Positions 19,090-27,903 of a stretch of DNA of 64,000 bases are shown one piece after another. The first letter of the stretch is position 1. Each line of letters opens with the position of its first letter. The notes beneath the pieces are model-generated. The model saw nothing but the letters and a program-made list of their open reading frames with translations. It had not been told where the DNA came from and searched no databases. The translations under genes were made by a program, and so were the position numbers. This DNA is from Dyadobacter jiangsuensis (GTDB lineage: Bacteria; Bacteroidota; Bacteroidia; Cytophagales; Spirosomataceae), in NCBI RefSeq assembly GCF_003014695.1, contig NZ_PYAS01000012.1, positions 62,001 to 126,000 on the forward strand, read 5' to 3'.

Positions 19090-20391
19090 TTATCTTGGTC
19101 CTCTGCCGCTGCGTTCGCTGGAACCACCACCGTGGTTGCCATTGTCGCCGCCGCCGCGGTTGCCTCCTCCGTTGTCGCCACCACGGTTACCACGGTCGTT
19201 GCTGCGTGGCTCCGGTGCACTTCTTTCCTGGCGTTCTACACGTGGCGCCGGTTCGTATGACCTGTTATTGCGTTCTTGTCTTTCGGGACGTTCGATGTTC
19301 GGGCGCTCCACGCGCTCCGCACGGTTGCCGAAATCGCGGTTACGCTCAGGGCTATTGCCCGGGTTGCCATTGTCGCGGTTACGTTCAGGGCTATTGCCTG
19401 GGTTGCCATAGTCACGGTCACGACCGGAGCGGTTTGGCGCTTCATAACGGTCATTGCGCCCCGGATTCGGTGTTTCGTAGCGATCGTTACGGTTTTCTAT
19501 CGCGTCACGGTTGCGTTCGTAGCGGCCGTTGCGCTCTTCATACGGGTTGCGCGAGCCACGTCTTGAATTATCACCCGGTTCAATGCGATTATCGTCGTTA
19601 CGGTTGCTACGGTCAGTGCGAGGGTTGGCGTCGATAACGCGGCCTCCTCGGTCATGGTCGCGGGTTCCGTAGTCGTAGCGGCCGTTTCCACGGTCGGCGA
19701 TGATCACCCGTCCGCGGCCTCTCGGGCTGGCGTCGATCGTACGGATAGGCACGCTTCTGCGGGTGATCCGTTCAATCTCGTCACGGCGCGGTCCGTATAC
19801 ATACGTGCGGTTGTTATTGCGGTAATAGTTGTTGATGACAACCGTATTATTGTAGTAATGCGAAATGCGTCGTTGCGGAGCGCAGTACGAATGCCAGCTT
19901 GGGCTCAGGACGTAACGCTGCGGTATGAATACCCACCAGAACGACGGGATATTAATGGAAACATTGATATTTACCCCAGGTCCCAGTGGTGCCCAGCCGT
20001 AGTAGCCGCCACCAGAGCGCCAGTTTACCCACGCAGGTCCCCATTCGTAATCGGGTACCCAAAACCAGCCATAATAGTCGTCATACGACCAGCGGCCATA
20101 GTGGAACGGTGCCCAACCCCAGTCGTATTCCGAAACCCAGGTATTTCCGTATTCGGTTTGCTCCCAGTAACCCGCGGTGGAGTAGGGCTGGAACCCACGG
20201 GGAACGTCGGGGATCCAGACGGAACCATACTGCGGATTACGCATCCAGCGGCCGTAAGGGGCAAGCTCGTCGTAAAAAGTTTCGAATGTGATCCTGAAAC
20301 CGGGCTGTGCCTCGGTTTTGTTGGACACTGAAACGCCGACAAACATGAAAATGAACAGGCCGATTATTCTTAGTGTACGCATGGTGCCCAT
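19090..20391 (-). CDS. Secreted DUF6600-like protein with long Arg/Asn-rich tail
   Basis: 433 residues, or 430 from the ATG at 20382. A signal peptide precedes a tryptophan- and tyrosine-rich domain with repeated YGxW elements (LAPYGRWMRNPQYGSVWIPD, YDWGWAPFHYGRWSYDD, WVPDYEWGPAWVNW, YYGWAPLGPG), as in DUF6600/YXWGXW-type secreted proteins. From about residue 220 on, the sequence is low complexity: R, N, E and D-rich with RNDRYE units, a duplicated 13-residue unit and a glycine-rich RGG-like end. The tail is probably disordered and strongly charged. Function unknown. Confidence 0.8.
   Translation of the reverse strand: MGTMRTLRIIGLFIFMFVGVSVSNKTEAQPGFRITFETFYDELAPYGRWMRNPQYGSVWIPDVPRGFQPYSTAGYWEQTEYGNTWVSEYDWGWAPFHYGRWSYDDYYGWFWVPDYEWGPAWVNWRSGGGYYGWAPLGPGVNINVSINIPSFWWVFIPQRYVLSPSWHSYCAPQRRISHYYNNTVVINNYYRNNNRTYVYGPRRDEIERITRRSVPIRTIDASPRGRGRVIIADRGNGRYDYGTRDHDRGGRVIDANPRTDRSNRNDDNRIEPGDNSRRGSRNPYEERNGRYERNRDAIENRNDRYETPNPGRNDRYEAPNRSGRDRDYGNPGNSPERNRDNGNPGNSPERNRDFGNRAERVERPNIERPERQERNNRSYEPAPRVERQERSAPEPRSNDRGNRGGDNGGGNRGGGDNGNHGGGSSERSGRGPR
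19334..19411 (-). repeat. Two 39-bp tandem repeats inside the DUF6600-like gene
   Basis: The unit beginning cgcggttacg on the plus strand occurs at 19335 and again 39 bases later with few changes. It encodes the 13-residue unit NRDNGNPGNSPER. Confidence 0.8.
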
Positions 20392-20510
20392 TGCTTTATG
20401 TGTTAATTGTTTTCCTGTTGTTTAAAAATCGATTCTTGGACGTTACTTTTAGATTCTGGTTTAATGGTCCCGCCGGACATTAACACGTGTTAACAAAACT
20501 TCCATTTCAA

Positions 20511-20918
20511 ATGATTGATCCTGAAATCCTGCATCCCGAACTCGTCTTTCAGACAGCCCGGAGCGGTGGTAAGGGAGGGCAAAATGTGAATAAGGTCGAA
20601 ACAAAGGTAGAACTGCGTTTTGATATTCCGAATTCGCAATTCCTGACCGGCGAGGACAAGCAAAAGCTGACCGAAAAATTATCCAACCGATTAACGAACG
20701 GTAAAGTGCTCGTATTATACCACCAAACGGAGCGCTCGCAGCTGGCCAACAAGGAAAAGGTAGTCGAGAAATTCGACAGGCTTATCCGTCAGGCGCTTAC
20801 GGTAGAGAAAGACCGCAAAGCAACCAAGCCCACAATAGCTTCTAAGCTGGAAAGATTGAAAGCCAAGCAGCGCAACGCCGCCGTTAAATCAATGCGCCGC
20901 AAGCCTTTTGAAGAATAA
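20511..20918 (+). CDS. arfB: Alternative ribosome-rescue peptidyl-tRNA hydrolase ArfB
   Basis: 135 residues from the ATG at 20511 (MIDPEILHPELVFQ). A GTG at 20487 would add eight residues. The core is the release-factor catalytic loop RSGGKGGQNVNKVETKVEL with the GGQ motif that hydrolyses peptidyl-tRNA. There is no stop-codon recognition domain, and the lysine/arginine-rich C-terminal tail (SKLERLKAKQRNAA...MRRKPFEE) is as expected for ArfB/YaeJ, which enters the empty mRNA channel of stalled ribosomes. Length is close to E. coli ArfB (140). The MFS gene follows after 14 bases. Confidence 0.93.
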   Translation: MIDPEILHPELVFQTARSGGKGGQNVNKVETKVELRFDIPNSQFLTGEDKQKLTEKLSNRLTNGKVLVLYHQTERSQLANKEKVVEKFDRLIRQALTVEKDRKATKPTIASKLERLKAKQRNAAVKSMRRKPFEE

Positions 20919-20932
20919 ACGAAAACACCCCT

Positions 20933-22174
20933 ATGACCGCCGTCACTCCTGTTCAGCCCAAACTCAGCGCCGTTTTCACATTGCCCGTTATCGTAGCCTC
21001 GCTGGGCTATTTCGTGGATGTTTATGATTTGCTGCTTTTCAACATCGTGCGCGTTCCCAGCCTGAAAGACCTGGGGCTTTCGGAGGAGGAAATCTCGCAG
21101 ATCGGCGCGAACATTTACAACTGGCAGCAGGCCGGGCTGCTCATCGGCGGGTTTCTGTGGGGGATATTGGGCGACAAGCTCGGTCGGCGTTCTGTCTTGT
21201 TCGGCTCAATATTGACCTATTCCCTCGCCAATATCGCCTGTGGCTTTACCCAAAACGTTGAAATTTATTCCATTCTCCGGTTTATCGCCGGTTTTGGTCT
21301 GGCCGGAGAATTAGGGGCCGGCATTACGTTGATCGCCGAAATTCTGCCCAAAGAACTGCGCGGTTATGGAGCGTCGGTAGTAGCTAGTGTGGGCCTCGCA
21401 GGTGCTATCGCCGCATTCTTTGCAGTGAAACTCACCGACTGGCGCATGGCCTACTTCATCGGCGGTGGGATGGGGCTGATATTGCTGATCCTGCGTGTAA
21501 ACGTGCTGGAATCCATTGTTTTCAATAAAAGTCTTGAAAAAAGGGGATCCAAGCCCGTACCGTGGTGGACAATCTTCACGAGCTGGTCGCGGTTTGTGCG
21601 TTATATGCGCTGTATGGGAATCGGCCTGCCTACCTACATGGTCATTGGTATTTACTCGACATTCGGGAACGAGTTCGCGAAGGCGCTGGGCATTGCGGAA
21701 GAGGTCCAGGCGGGCACATGCGTGTTGTATACATACATAGGCGTGGTCACGGGCGACTTTTTCAGCGGGATCCTGAGCCAATGGCTGCATTCGCGCAGGA
21801 AAGCCATTTTGCTGATGATGCTGATGACGCTGGCTGGCGTAGCCTGGTTGTTGTCTGGTGGGATCAATAATGCAACCACATTATATATTTGCTATGTGTG
21901 GCTGGGCTTCTCGATCGGCTACATTGCCATGTTCCTTACCACCACAGCCGAGCAATTCGGTACCAACCTCCGTGCGACTGTTACCACATCGGTGGCGAAC
22001 AACGTGCGGGCAACCGTGCTACTTACACTGCCGTTATTCCAATTCCTGAAAAAGGATTCCGGCGTACTGCATTCGGGCGCGATTGTGGGCGCTATATGCT
22101 TTTCGCTGGCGTTGCTTTCGCTCTGGCGTATGGAGGAAACGTACGGTAAGGAGCTGGATTACGAAGAGGATTAG
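20933..22174 (+). CDS. MFS transporter
   Basis: A 413-residue inner-membrane protein with about 12 hydrophobic segments. The first begins FVDVYDLLLFNIV. The loop 2-3 signature GDKLGRRSVLFG and the central charged loop (KSLEKRGSKP) are characteristic of the major facilitator superfamily. The FVDVYDLLLF start recalls metabolite:H+ symporters, but the substrate cannot be named. It lies 14 bases after arfB and is probably co-transcribed. The stop is four bases from that of the convergent gene at 22179. Confidence 0.9.
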   Translation: MTAVTPVQPKLSAVFTLPVIVASLGYFVDVYDLLLFNIVRVPSLKDLGLSEEEISQIGANIYNWQQAGLLIGGFLWGILGDKLGRRSVLFGSILTYSLANIACGFTQNVEIYSILRFIAGFGLAGELGAGITLIAEILPKELRGYGASVVASVGLAGAIAAFFAVKLTDWRMAYFIGGGMGLILLILRVNVLESIVFNKSLEKRGSKPVPWWTIFTSWSRFVRYMRCMGIGLPTYMVIGIYSTFGNEFAKALGIAEEVQAGTCVLYTYIGVVTGDFFSGILSQWLHSRRKAILLMMLMTLAGVAWLLSGGINNATTLYICYVWLGFSIGYIAMFLTTTAEQFGTNLRATVTTSVANNVRATVLLTLPLFQFLKKDSGVLHSGAIVGAICFSLALLSLWRMEETYGKELDYEED

Positions 22175-22178
22175 CAGC

Positions 22179-22523
22179 TCATTCTTCGGGCGTTTTACCG
22201 AATATCAGCTTGTCGGGAGTAGGGTACTCCAGTAGTTTGGTGAAATCCACTTTCCAGAAATCGAGGTCGAGCAGTTGGCCATTTGTATCCTGCGTTAAAG
22301 TGATCACCACTGGTGTGTCGTCGATATCGACGTACTCGGCCTGGATAAGGTCACCTGCATAGCCATTTACATCGCCGCCGAGACTGATACTTCCCATTTT
22401 TCCACCTTCATATTCATCCACCATTTCCGAAACCGGGAAATCGATCGGGTCCAGGTTTAGTTTTTCAAGCAGGAAATGAATAAGGTCCAGTTCTTCGCCA
22501 CGGATCGGTCTGATATTGCTCAT
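22179..22523 (-). CDS. DUF6984-like small protein
   Basis: 114 residues, soluble and acidic. It begins MSNIRPIRGEELDLIHFLLE, the pattern I associate with DUF6984. A beta-rich middle (GSISLGGDVNGYAGDLIQAE) and LDLDFWKVDFTKLLEYP near the end support a real gene. No catalytic motif is visible. It lies 30 bases after the membrane protein gene at 22554-23585, and the two are probably co-transcribed. Function unknown. Confidence 0.75.
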   Translation of the reverse strand: MSNIRPIRGEELDLIHFLLEKLNLDPIDFPVSEMVDEYEGGKMGSISLGGDVNGYAGDLIQAEYVDIDDTPVVITLTQDTNGQLLDLDFWKVDFTKLLEYPTPDKLIFGKTPEE

Positions 22524-22553
22524 GATATTGTTATTGTACTGAAAATAAATGGG

Positions 22554-23585
22554 TCATGCGGCAGTTTTACCTCGCCATTGCTCGGCTTTTTTGGCCACAA
22601 ACCAGAAGGATAACGCGAGCAACGCAAAGAAAATCCCCGCATTGGTGCGATCCCAGAAATATTCGAAATAGCGGGTATAAATATTGAGCAGGAAGAAAAC
22701 CAAGCACAAATCGCGCAGTGTTTCCTGCTTGTATTGAAATGCATAATAGAGCATTCCGGCGAGTACGAGTGTAAAGCTCAGCGCCCAGAACCAGAAATGA
22801 CTTTGTTTGAGCGCCTTCCAGCCTTCATAATCGGCATAATTGCCAAAAATCGAAAGTGTCCAGCCGGCGACCAGGAACAGGAACAATCCGACGGTGTAAG
22901 TAACGTCTTTCAAAAATGCGAGCGAACGGATTTGTCCGACCACAAAGGAGAAAGCCCAGATCACAAGTCCGAAAACCGTCATGCGTAGCGGGTAATTCAT
23001 GCCTAAGAAACGGAAGCTACCTCCCGACCAGTAATGCGTCTGCGCACCCCACCAGCCCGCAAGTGCGATAATGGCCGTAACCCAAAGCAAAGTCGATCGC
23101 AGAAAAATGGCGACGCCTCCGTAAGCAATGGCCGCGAATAGCAATGGTAACGCATAATTGCCCGGCCCGTCGAGTAATCCGCGCGTCCAGTAGGTGATCG
23201 CAATCGCGACCGTCAGGATGATGGCGATATTATAAACCTCATTGCTCGCCTTCGCGCCCCTCGAACTGTTCATGCGCCGTTTGGCGAGGTACACAAAAAG
23301 GCCTGCGACGAAAGTAAAAAGTATCCCGACGATGTTCTCCGAAAAGCCCCAGCGTTTGCGCAGCAGCTCGATCCATTTTTCATCCAGTACCAATGCCCCG
23401 AATGCCAGCAACCCGCACGACACCGCGGAAATCAATGCGTAAATAGCGATCGCATCCACATTTGCATTTCTGACACTGTAACTGCTGCGAAGCTCCGTCG
23501 CTAGTTCTTTTGAAATACGCGCATCATCTTCCCAGGCCTGAATCGCCCGGTTAACGACTTCCGCTTCCTTTTTGTCGAGTTCCAT
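22554..23585 (-). CDS. DUF2157-like polytopic membrane protein
   Basis: 343 residues. A cytoplasmic N-terminus of about 45 residues (MELDKKEAEVVNRAIQAWED) is followed by about ten hydrophobic segments, with short loops such as KRRMNSSRGAKASNE and WSGGSFRFLGMNYP. The pattern resembles DUF2157 membrane proteins, whose function is unknown. No transport signature is evident. It is probably the first gene of a two-gene unit with the DUF6984-like gene. Confidence 0.75.
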   Translation of the reverse strand: MELDKKEAEVVNRAIQAWEDDARISKELATELRSSYSVRNANVDAIAIYALISAVSCGLLAFGALVLDEKWIELLRKRWGFSENIVGILFTFVAGLFVYLAKRRMNSSRGAKASNEVYNIAIILTVAIAITYWTRGLLDGPGNYALPLLFAAIAYGGVAIFLRSTLLWVTAIIALAGWWGAQTHYWSGGSFRFLGMNYPLRMTVFGLVIWAFSFVVGQIRSLAFLKDVTYTVGLFLFLVAGWTLSIFGNYADYEGWKALKQSHFWFWALSFTLVLAGMLYYAFQYKQETLRDLCLVFFLLNIYTRYFEYFWDRTNAGIFFALLALSFWFVAKKAEQWRGKTAA

Positions 23586-23652
23586 TCAAATATTTTGTGT
23601 TGATGAGATTAAAACTGTGCCTCTGCAAGATGGATAATATGCGTGTAAAAAT

Positions 23653-23690
23653 AAACCCCGGAATCCTAAAATCCCGGGGTTTGTGTTTGT
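23653..23690 (-). terminator. Terminator of the PVC-type cytochrome gene
   Basis: AAACCCCGG (23653-23661) pairs with CCGGGGTTT (23674-23682). It lies 22 bases beyond the stop of the gene at 23705. Confidence 0.75.
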
Positions 23691-23704
23691 AAGGTATTTT
23701 GAGG

Positions 23705-26700
23705 TTACTTCTTCAAATTTGAAAGGAACTCCACGACGTCGCGGATCTCTCTTTTCGACATGATGTTACCCATCGGAGGCATGCTGGATGGAACGTTTTC
23801 ACGTTTCGCAATCCGGGAAGTTGCGATTTTCAATGGCTCGGCTTCCGAAGTTTTCAGGATCAGCTCGTGCTCGTTTTCCTGGGCCAGGATACCGGCAGCG
23901 GAAGTGCCGTCCTTTAATGTCAGCATCACCATTCCAAAGCCAGGCGACAGACGTGCACTAGGTTCTATGAGCGCCTGCAAAATTTGCTCGCGCGTGAGGA
24001 CGTTTCCGATGTTCGAAAGATTTGGACCAACCTCTCCGCCCTGTCCGCCGATCGAGTGGCAACGTACGCATTCAGCAGCGGAACTGGTCATGAAATAGCG
24101 GCGGCCCGCCTGAGCGTTCCCGCCGAACAATGCATCCTGATAATCGGCAGCGGTATTGCCCTGCTTGCGCAACGGTGCGATTTTGGCGATCAACGCGCTC
24201 GATTTGGTCGAGTCGATAGCTTCTCCCAAATCCAGTTGCAGGTTTTGCGGCAATTTGTTTTCCGCCATTTTGCCGATCAAACCAGTGAAAATGGTTTCGG
24301 TTTTGGCAACCGGCAGGCTGCCCAGTACTTTCAGGATCTGCTGTTGTTCGCGAACGCTGCCTTTTTCGAAAATGGTGTTGGAAATATCCGTCAATGCCTC
24401 TTTCGACATATTCACGCTTCCTACCATACCCAAAGCGGCCGTACGTACGTCGGCATCGGAGTCGCTCATGCCTTTTTTCATGACGGTCTCCATATCCGTA
24501 TATTTCAGGTCGTTCAGTGCCACGAGCATTGCCGCACGTACTTTCGGGTCGTTGCTGTCGTTGAGGATTTTCGCTAATGCAGCATTGTTATCGCTCACAT
24601 TGAGGTTCGTCAGCATTTGTGCCGTAGCGATCAGGATGGCAGGTTCGTTTTCCTGTAAAAGGTCTGCTACCACCGGCTTGATTTTCGCTTTCACAACAGC
24701 CGGATCACGTTCCATCGGGCCACGATAGCGTCCGTCGACGCGGTCGGTTACGGATGGGCTTGCCCAGGTTCCGAGTGTGGCCAATGCTTCGGCACGCATC
24801 GCTTTGTCGACGTCCTTACGTTTTGCAAATGCGATCAGGTCGTTCAATTGCGCCTCGCCGCCTACACGCAGCGCCGCATTGATCGCACGGCGCAGCAATG
24901 GTTCCGAAGTGAAACCTTTTTCGTTCAGTACAGCCGCCAATGCAGGCAATGCCGCCGGAATAGAAAGGTCGTCGTTGATCCCGCGGGCGGCTTCTGTTAC
25001 AATGTATTCGTCCTTATCTTTCAGGAATGCGCTGATCTGCTCGTTTTTCATGCGACGCAGCACGAGTACGCCTGCAATGCGCAGCGATTTTTCAGGGCTG
25101 TTGGCTAATGCGGCGATTGGTGCCACTTCGCCGATGCGCGAGAGTGCCAGCACGCCCGCGTGGCGGATGTACACGTCCTGATCGTTATTCGCTTTCACCA
25201 TGTCGATCAAAGGCTGTACGGCATTCTTGTCCCTCATCCGGCCAAGTGCCTGTGCTGCGAAGAACTGCACGCGCGGGTTTTTGCTCGCCAGCATCGGGAT
25301 CAGCATGGGGCCGGCTTCTGCGATTTTGGCATCGCCCAGTACTTTCGCAGCCTGCACGGTGATCTCTTCATCGGAATCCTTCAATAAAGTCATCAAGACG
25401 TTGGCATATGCCTTATCCTGGCGAGCCAGTTGCCCCATGCCCCAGATACCATGAATGCGGCCGAACTGGCTGCCTTTTTGTTCAATGGCTTTGCTCAGTA
25501 CCGCGGCACCTTTTGCGCCTCTTGAAGCGAGTTCAAATTGCGCTTTCTGACGAATGCGCATGTCTTCGTACGAAAGCAACGGCAACAATGCATCGTCGGA
25601 TTGTTTGGAATAATCCAGCTGCATCAGGCGTTTGGTTTCGGTACGGACCGCTTTCAGGTCGTTTTTCTCGTCGGTAACGTCGAGTTTCCACACGCGGCCA
25701 TAGTTTTTGGTATCCCAACCGTTGATCCAGTCGGCCACGTACAATGCACCGTCCGGACCGAAACGGATACCAGTTGGCAGGATGCCTGTAAGGATATTTT
25801 TCTCGCCATCCAGCACGAACGAGGCGCCTTTTGGTTTCAGACCAAACGACCAGATCGGCGAACGTGCGGGGTTACCCACGAATTCAACCAGGAAGAACTT
25901 GTTTTTCCATTCCTTACCCAATGCGGTTCCCGGGTTGTATTGCATACCGGTAGGACCATTGTGGTAGTTTTGAATAGGAGGAATGATGTACGCGGCCTGA
26001 CCGTCCCAACGCGGTTTGAATAACTTCTCGTCCATCCAAACTTTATAGCTGTTGTTTTTAGGATCCGTATACTTACCATATTGCCAGTTGGAACGCCAGC
26101 CGGCGTCGGAGCCTTCCACCACGTGAACCAGACGCTCGCTTTCGCCAGGGTGATCGCCGTCGTTGTCGGAACTGATGAGGTTGCCATATTCGTCAAACAC
26201 AAACTCGTGCGTATTGCGCAGCCCGTGTGCGAAGATCTCGAAATCGCTTCCATCCGGGTTCGAGCGGGCGATGATACCCGAGTTGGGATGCTCATGCTTC
26301 ACCCCGTCGGCAGTGGTAACATTGGCACCAATGTCCCCGATGTTCCAGTAAATCTTTCCATCCGGTCCTTCGATCGGGTTCGACATCCCGTGTCCGCTGA
26401 AACCGATATGCACGCCGTAACCGTGGCTGATAGATGTTTTTTCATCCAATACGCCGTCTCCATTGGTATCCCGCAAACGCCACACGTCCGGTGCGATGGT
26501 TACAAAAATGTCTTTCGCGCGTACGAGCAGGCCGCCTGCTACGTCGGAAACTTCGTCGAAGAAATCGTCGAGGATACGCATAGAAACGTCGGCAATGCCG
26601 TCGTTATCGGTGTCTTCAATGCGCCATACTTCGTCTTTTTCTACTGCGAGGTCCTTCCAGTCGTGTGAGCCGTCGCCGTTGAGGTCTTTCAGCCAGTTGT

Positions 26701-27136
26701 TTTCCTTGCTTTTTTCGGGAGCGAATGTCTTGTGCAGGAATTTGCGCCGATCTTCCACTGTCTGTAATGCAATGGATTCGGTGATCCAGTTGCGGTGCCC
26801 GCGGATATCGAATTCGGAGTTTTTCTGGCGGTTAGTCCGGTTCAGGTATACTCGTCCGGCGTCGTCCATGGCAATGGCAACAGGGTCGGGAGCGAGTGAA
26901 TCAGATGCCCAAAGGTCGAGTTTCAACCCATCGGCCAGTTTAACAACCGTCTTTTCACGGATTTCTTTGGCTCTCGCCTTACCAGTCGCGGCGTCTTCTT
27001 TCACGACCACTTTGGTGCTGTTCGTTTTCACGACTGGTCCCGACGACATCGGGGCCATTTTCATACACGACACTACCGCCACCGTGGTAGCCGCCATCAG
27101 GGTTAGAGGTGTTCTGAGATGTTTTTTGGAGATCAT
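23705..27136 (-). CDS. PVC-type haem-binding HEAT-repeat lipoprotein (dehydrogenase-like propeller plus cytochrome c)
   Basis: About 1143 residues from the ATG at 27136 (MISKKHLRT). An upstream in-frame start at 27190 would put 18 residues before the signal sequence. The lipobox VVSC marks it as a lipoprotein. Domain order: a beta-propeller of the membrane-bound dehydrogenase type (about 60-480, with GYGVHIGFSGHGMSNPIEGP and RFGPDGALYVADWINGWD), a long HEAT-repeat array (about 510-980), then a cytochrome c domain with one haem site, CVRCH, at residue 1023, followed by GGEVGPNLSNIG. Methionine near the end (SSMPPMGNIMSKREI) may supply the sixth ligand. Such proteins are thought to oxidise sugars or other organics in the periplasm. 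The substrate is unknown. Confidence 0.88.
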   Translation of the reverse strand: MISKKHLRTPLTLMAATTVAVVSCMKMAPMSSGPVVKTNSTKVVVKEDAATGKARAKEIREKTVVKLADGLKLDLWASDSLAPDPVAIAMDDAGRVYLNRTNRQKNSEFDIRGHRNWITESIALQTVEDRRKFLHKTFAPEKSKENNWLKDLNGDGSHDWKDLAVEKDEVWRIEDTDNDGIADVSMRILDDFFDEVSDVAGGLLVRAKDIFVTIAPDVWRLRDTNGDGVLDEKTSISHGYGVHIGFSGHGMSNPIEGPDGKIYWNIGDIGANVTTADGVKHEHPNSGIIARSNPDGSDFEIFAHGLRNTHEFVFDEYGNLISSDNDGDHPGESERLVHVVEGSDAGWRSNWQYGKYTDPKNNSYKVWMDEKLFKPRWDGQAAYIIPPIQNYHNGPTGMQYNPGTALGKEWKNKFFLVEFVGNPARSPIWSFGLKPKGASFVLDGEKNILTGILPTGIRFGPDGALYVADWINGWDTKNYGRVWKLDVTDEKNDLKAVRTETKRLMQLDYSKQSDDALLPLLSYEDMRIRQKAQFELASRGAKGAAVLSKAIEQKGSQFGRIHGIWGMGQLARQDKAYANVLMTLLKDSDEEITVQAAKVLGDAKIAEAGPMLIPMLASKNPRVQFFAAQALGRMRDKNAVQPLIDMVKANNDQDVYIRHAGVLALSRIGEVAPIAALANSPEKSLRIAGVLVLRRMKNEQISAFLKDKDEYIVTEAARGINDDLSIPAALPALAAVLNEKGFTSEPLLRRAINAALRVGGEAQLNDLIAFAKRKDVDKAMRAEALATLGTWASPSVTDRVDGRYRGPMERDPAVVKAKIKPVVADLLQENEPAILIATAQMLTNLNVSDNNAALAKILNDSNDPKVRAAMLVALNDLKYTDMETVMKKGMSDSDADVRTAALGMVGSVNMSKEALTDISNTIFEKGSVREQQQILKVLGSLPVAKTETIFTGLIGKMAENKLPQNLQLDLGEAIDSTKSSALIAKIAPLRKQGNTAADYQDALFGGNAQAGRRYFMTSSAAECVRCHSIGGQGGEVGPNLSNIGNVLTREQILQALIEPSARLSPGFGMVMLTLKDGTSAAGILAQENEHELILKTSEAEPLKIATSRIAKRENVPSSMPPMGNIMSKREIRDVVEFLSNLKK

Positions 27137-27261
27137 TGAGGACGTTGCTTGATGCAGATTATTCAGGTTCAGCCATGAACCCGGGTACAAAGGAATTAAA
27201 AATAGCGCTAAAATCTGCTTTTACTTTCTGTAAAGAGTGCAGATGCAACTTGGAAAGATTA

Positions 27262-27828
27262 TTATTTGGAGATTTGAGCAGATAACAGATTTCGCACCGA
27301 AATTTCGAAATCTTCCATTACCGGATATGCCGAGCAAATGTCGTGTTCTGTGCAGATTTTGACATTCTTTCTCGAAGAGTAGACATACACCACCTCATTG
27401 TCCGGGTAAATGTGCCAAACGACTTGAACAGAGGAATTGAAATACTCAGCCAGCTTTTCTTCTACTTTTTCGGCGTCGTCCGTGGGCGAGATTACTTCAA
27501 TGAGAAATTCAGGAATGGGTTCTTCGTCTGATATAGCGGACGCGTCGATTTGCTCGCCGGAGAAAAGGGCAAGGTCCGGTCTGCGCATTTGGATGCCGCT
27601 CAGCATAATGTCCTGCTCCATGATCAGCGCGCCACCTTTGGAGAATGCAGCGGTACCGAAGAATAATTGTTGAAGCCTTCTGATGATGAAGAGATGCTTT
27701 TTCTTCACTTTCCCGAATCTGATGATTTTGCCGTCGTTCCATTCATATTTAAATCCATCGACGGGCTCCCATTGGATAAATTCATCCAGAGAATGTGGCA
27801 AAACCGACGATGTGGAACGGAGTATCAT
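27262..27828 (-). CDS. Uma2-family (DUF820) PD-(D/E)XK nuclease-like protein
   Basis: 188 residues. Family features are the N-terminal SLDEFIQWEP, YEWNDGKIIRF, the acidic motif RRPDLALFSG (about residue 84) and EFLIEVISPTDD, where Asp and Glu would form the PD-(D/E)XK metal site. The lysine-like position follows in EKLAEYFNSSVQVVWHIYP. Many genomes carry paralogues of this family and their role is not well established. It stands alone between the cytochrome gene and the DUF763 gene, all on the minus strand. Confidence 0.88.
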   Translation of the reverse strand: MILRSTSSVLPHSLDEFIQWEPVDGFKYEWNDGKIIRFGKVKKKHLFIIRRLQQLFFGTAAFSKGGALIMEQDIMLSGIQMRRPDLALFSGEQIDASAISDEEPIPEFLIEVISPTDDAEKVEEKLAEYFNSSVQVVWHIYPDNEVVYVYSSRKNVKICTEHDICSAYPVMEDFEISVRNLLSAQISK

Positions 27829-27903
27829 AGCTTGGGTATCAGTTGTTGTACTTGATATTCAATTACAAAGACTATTCTAAATTACTAAATCAAAACCGCA
27901 CAA

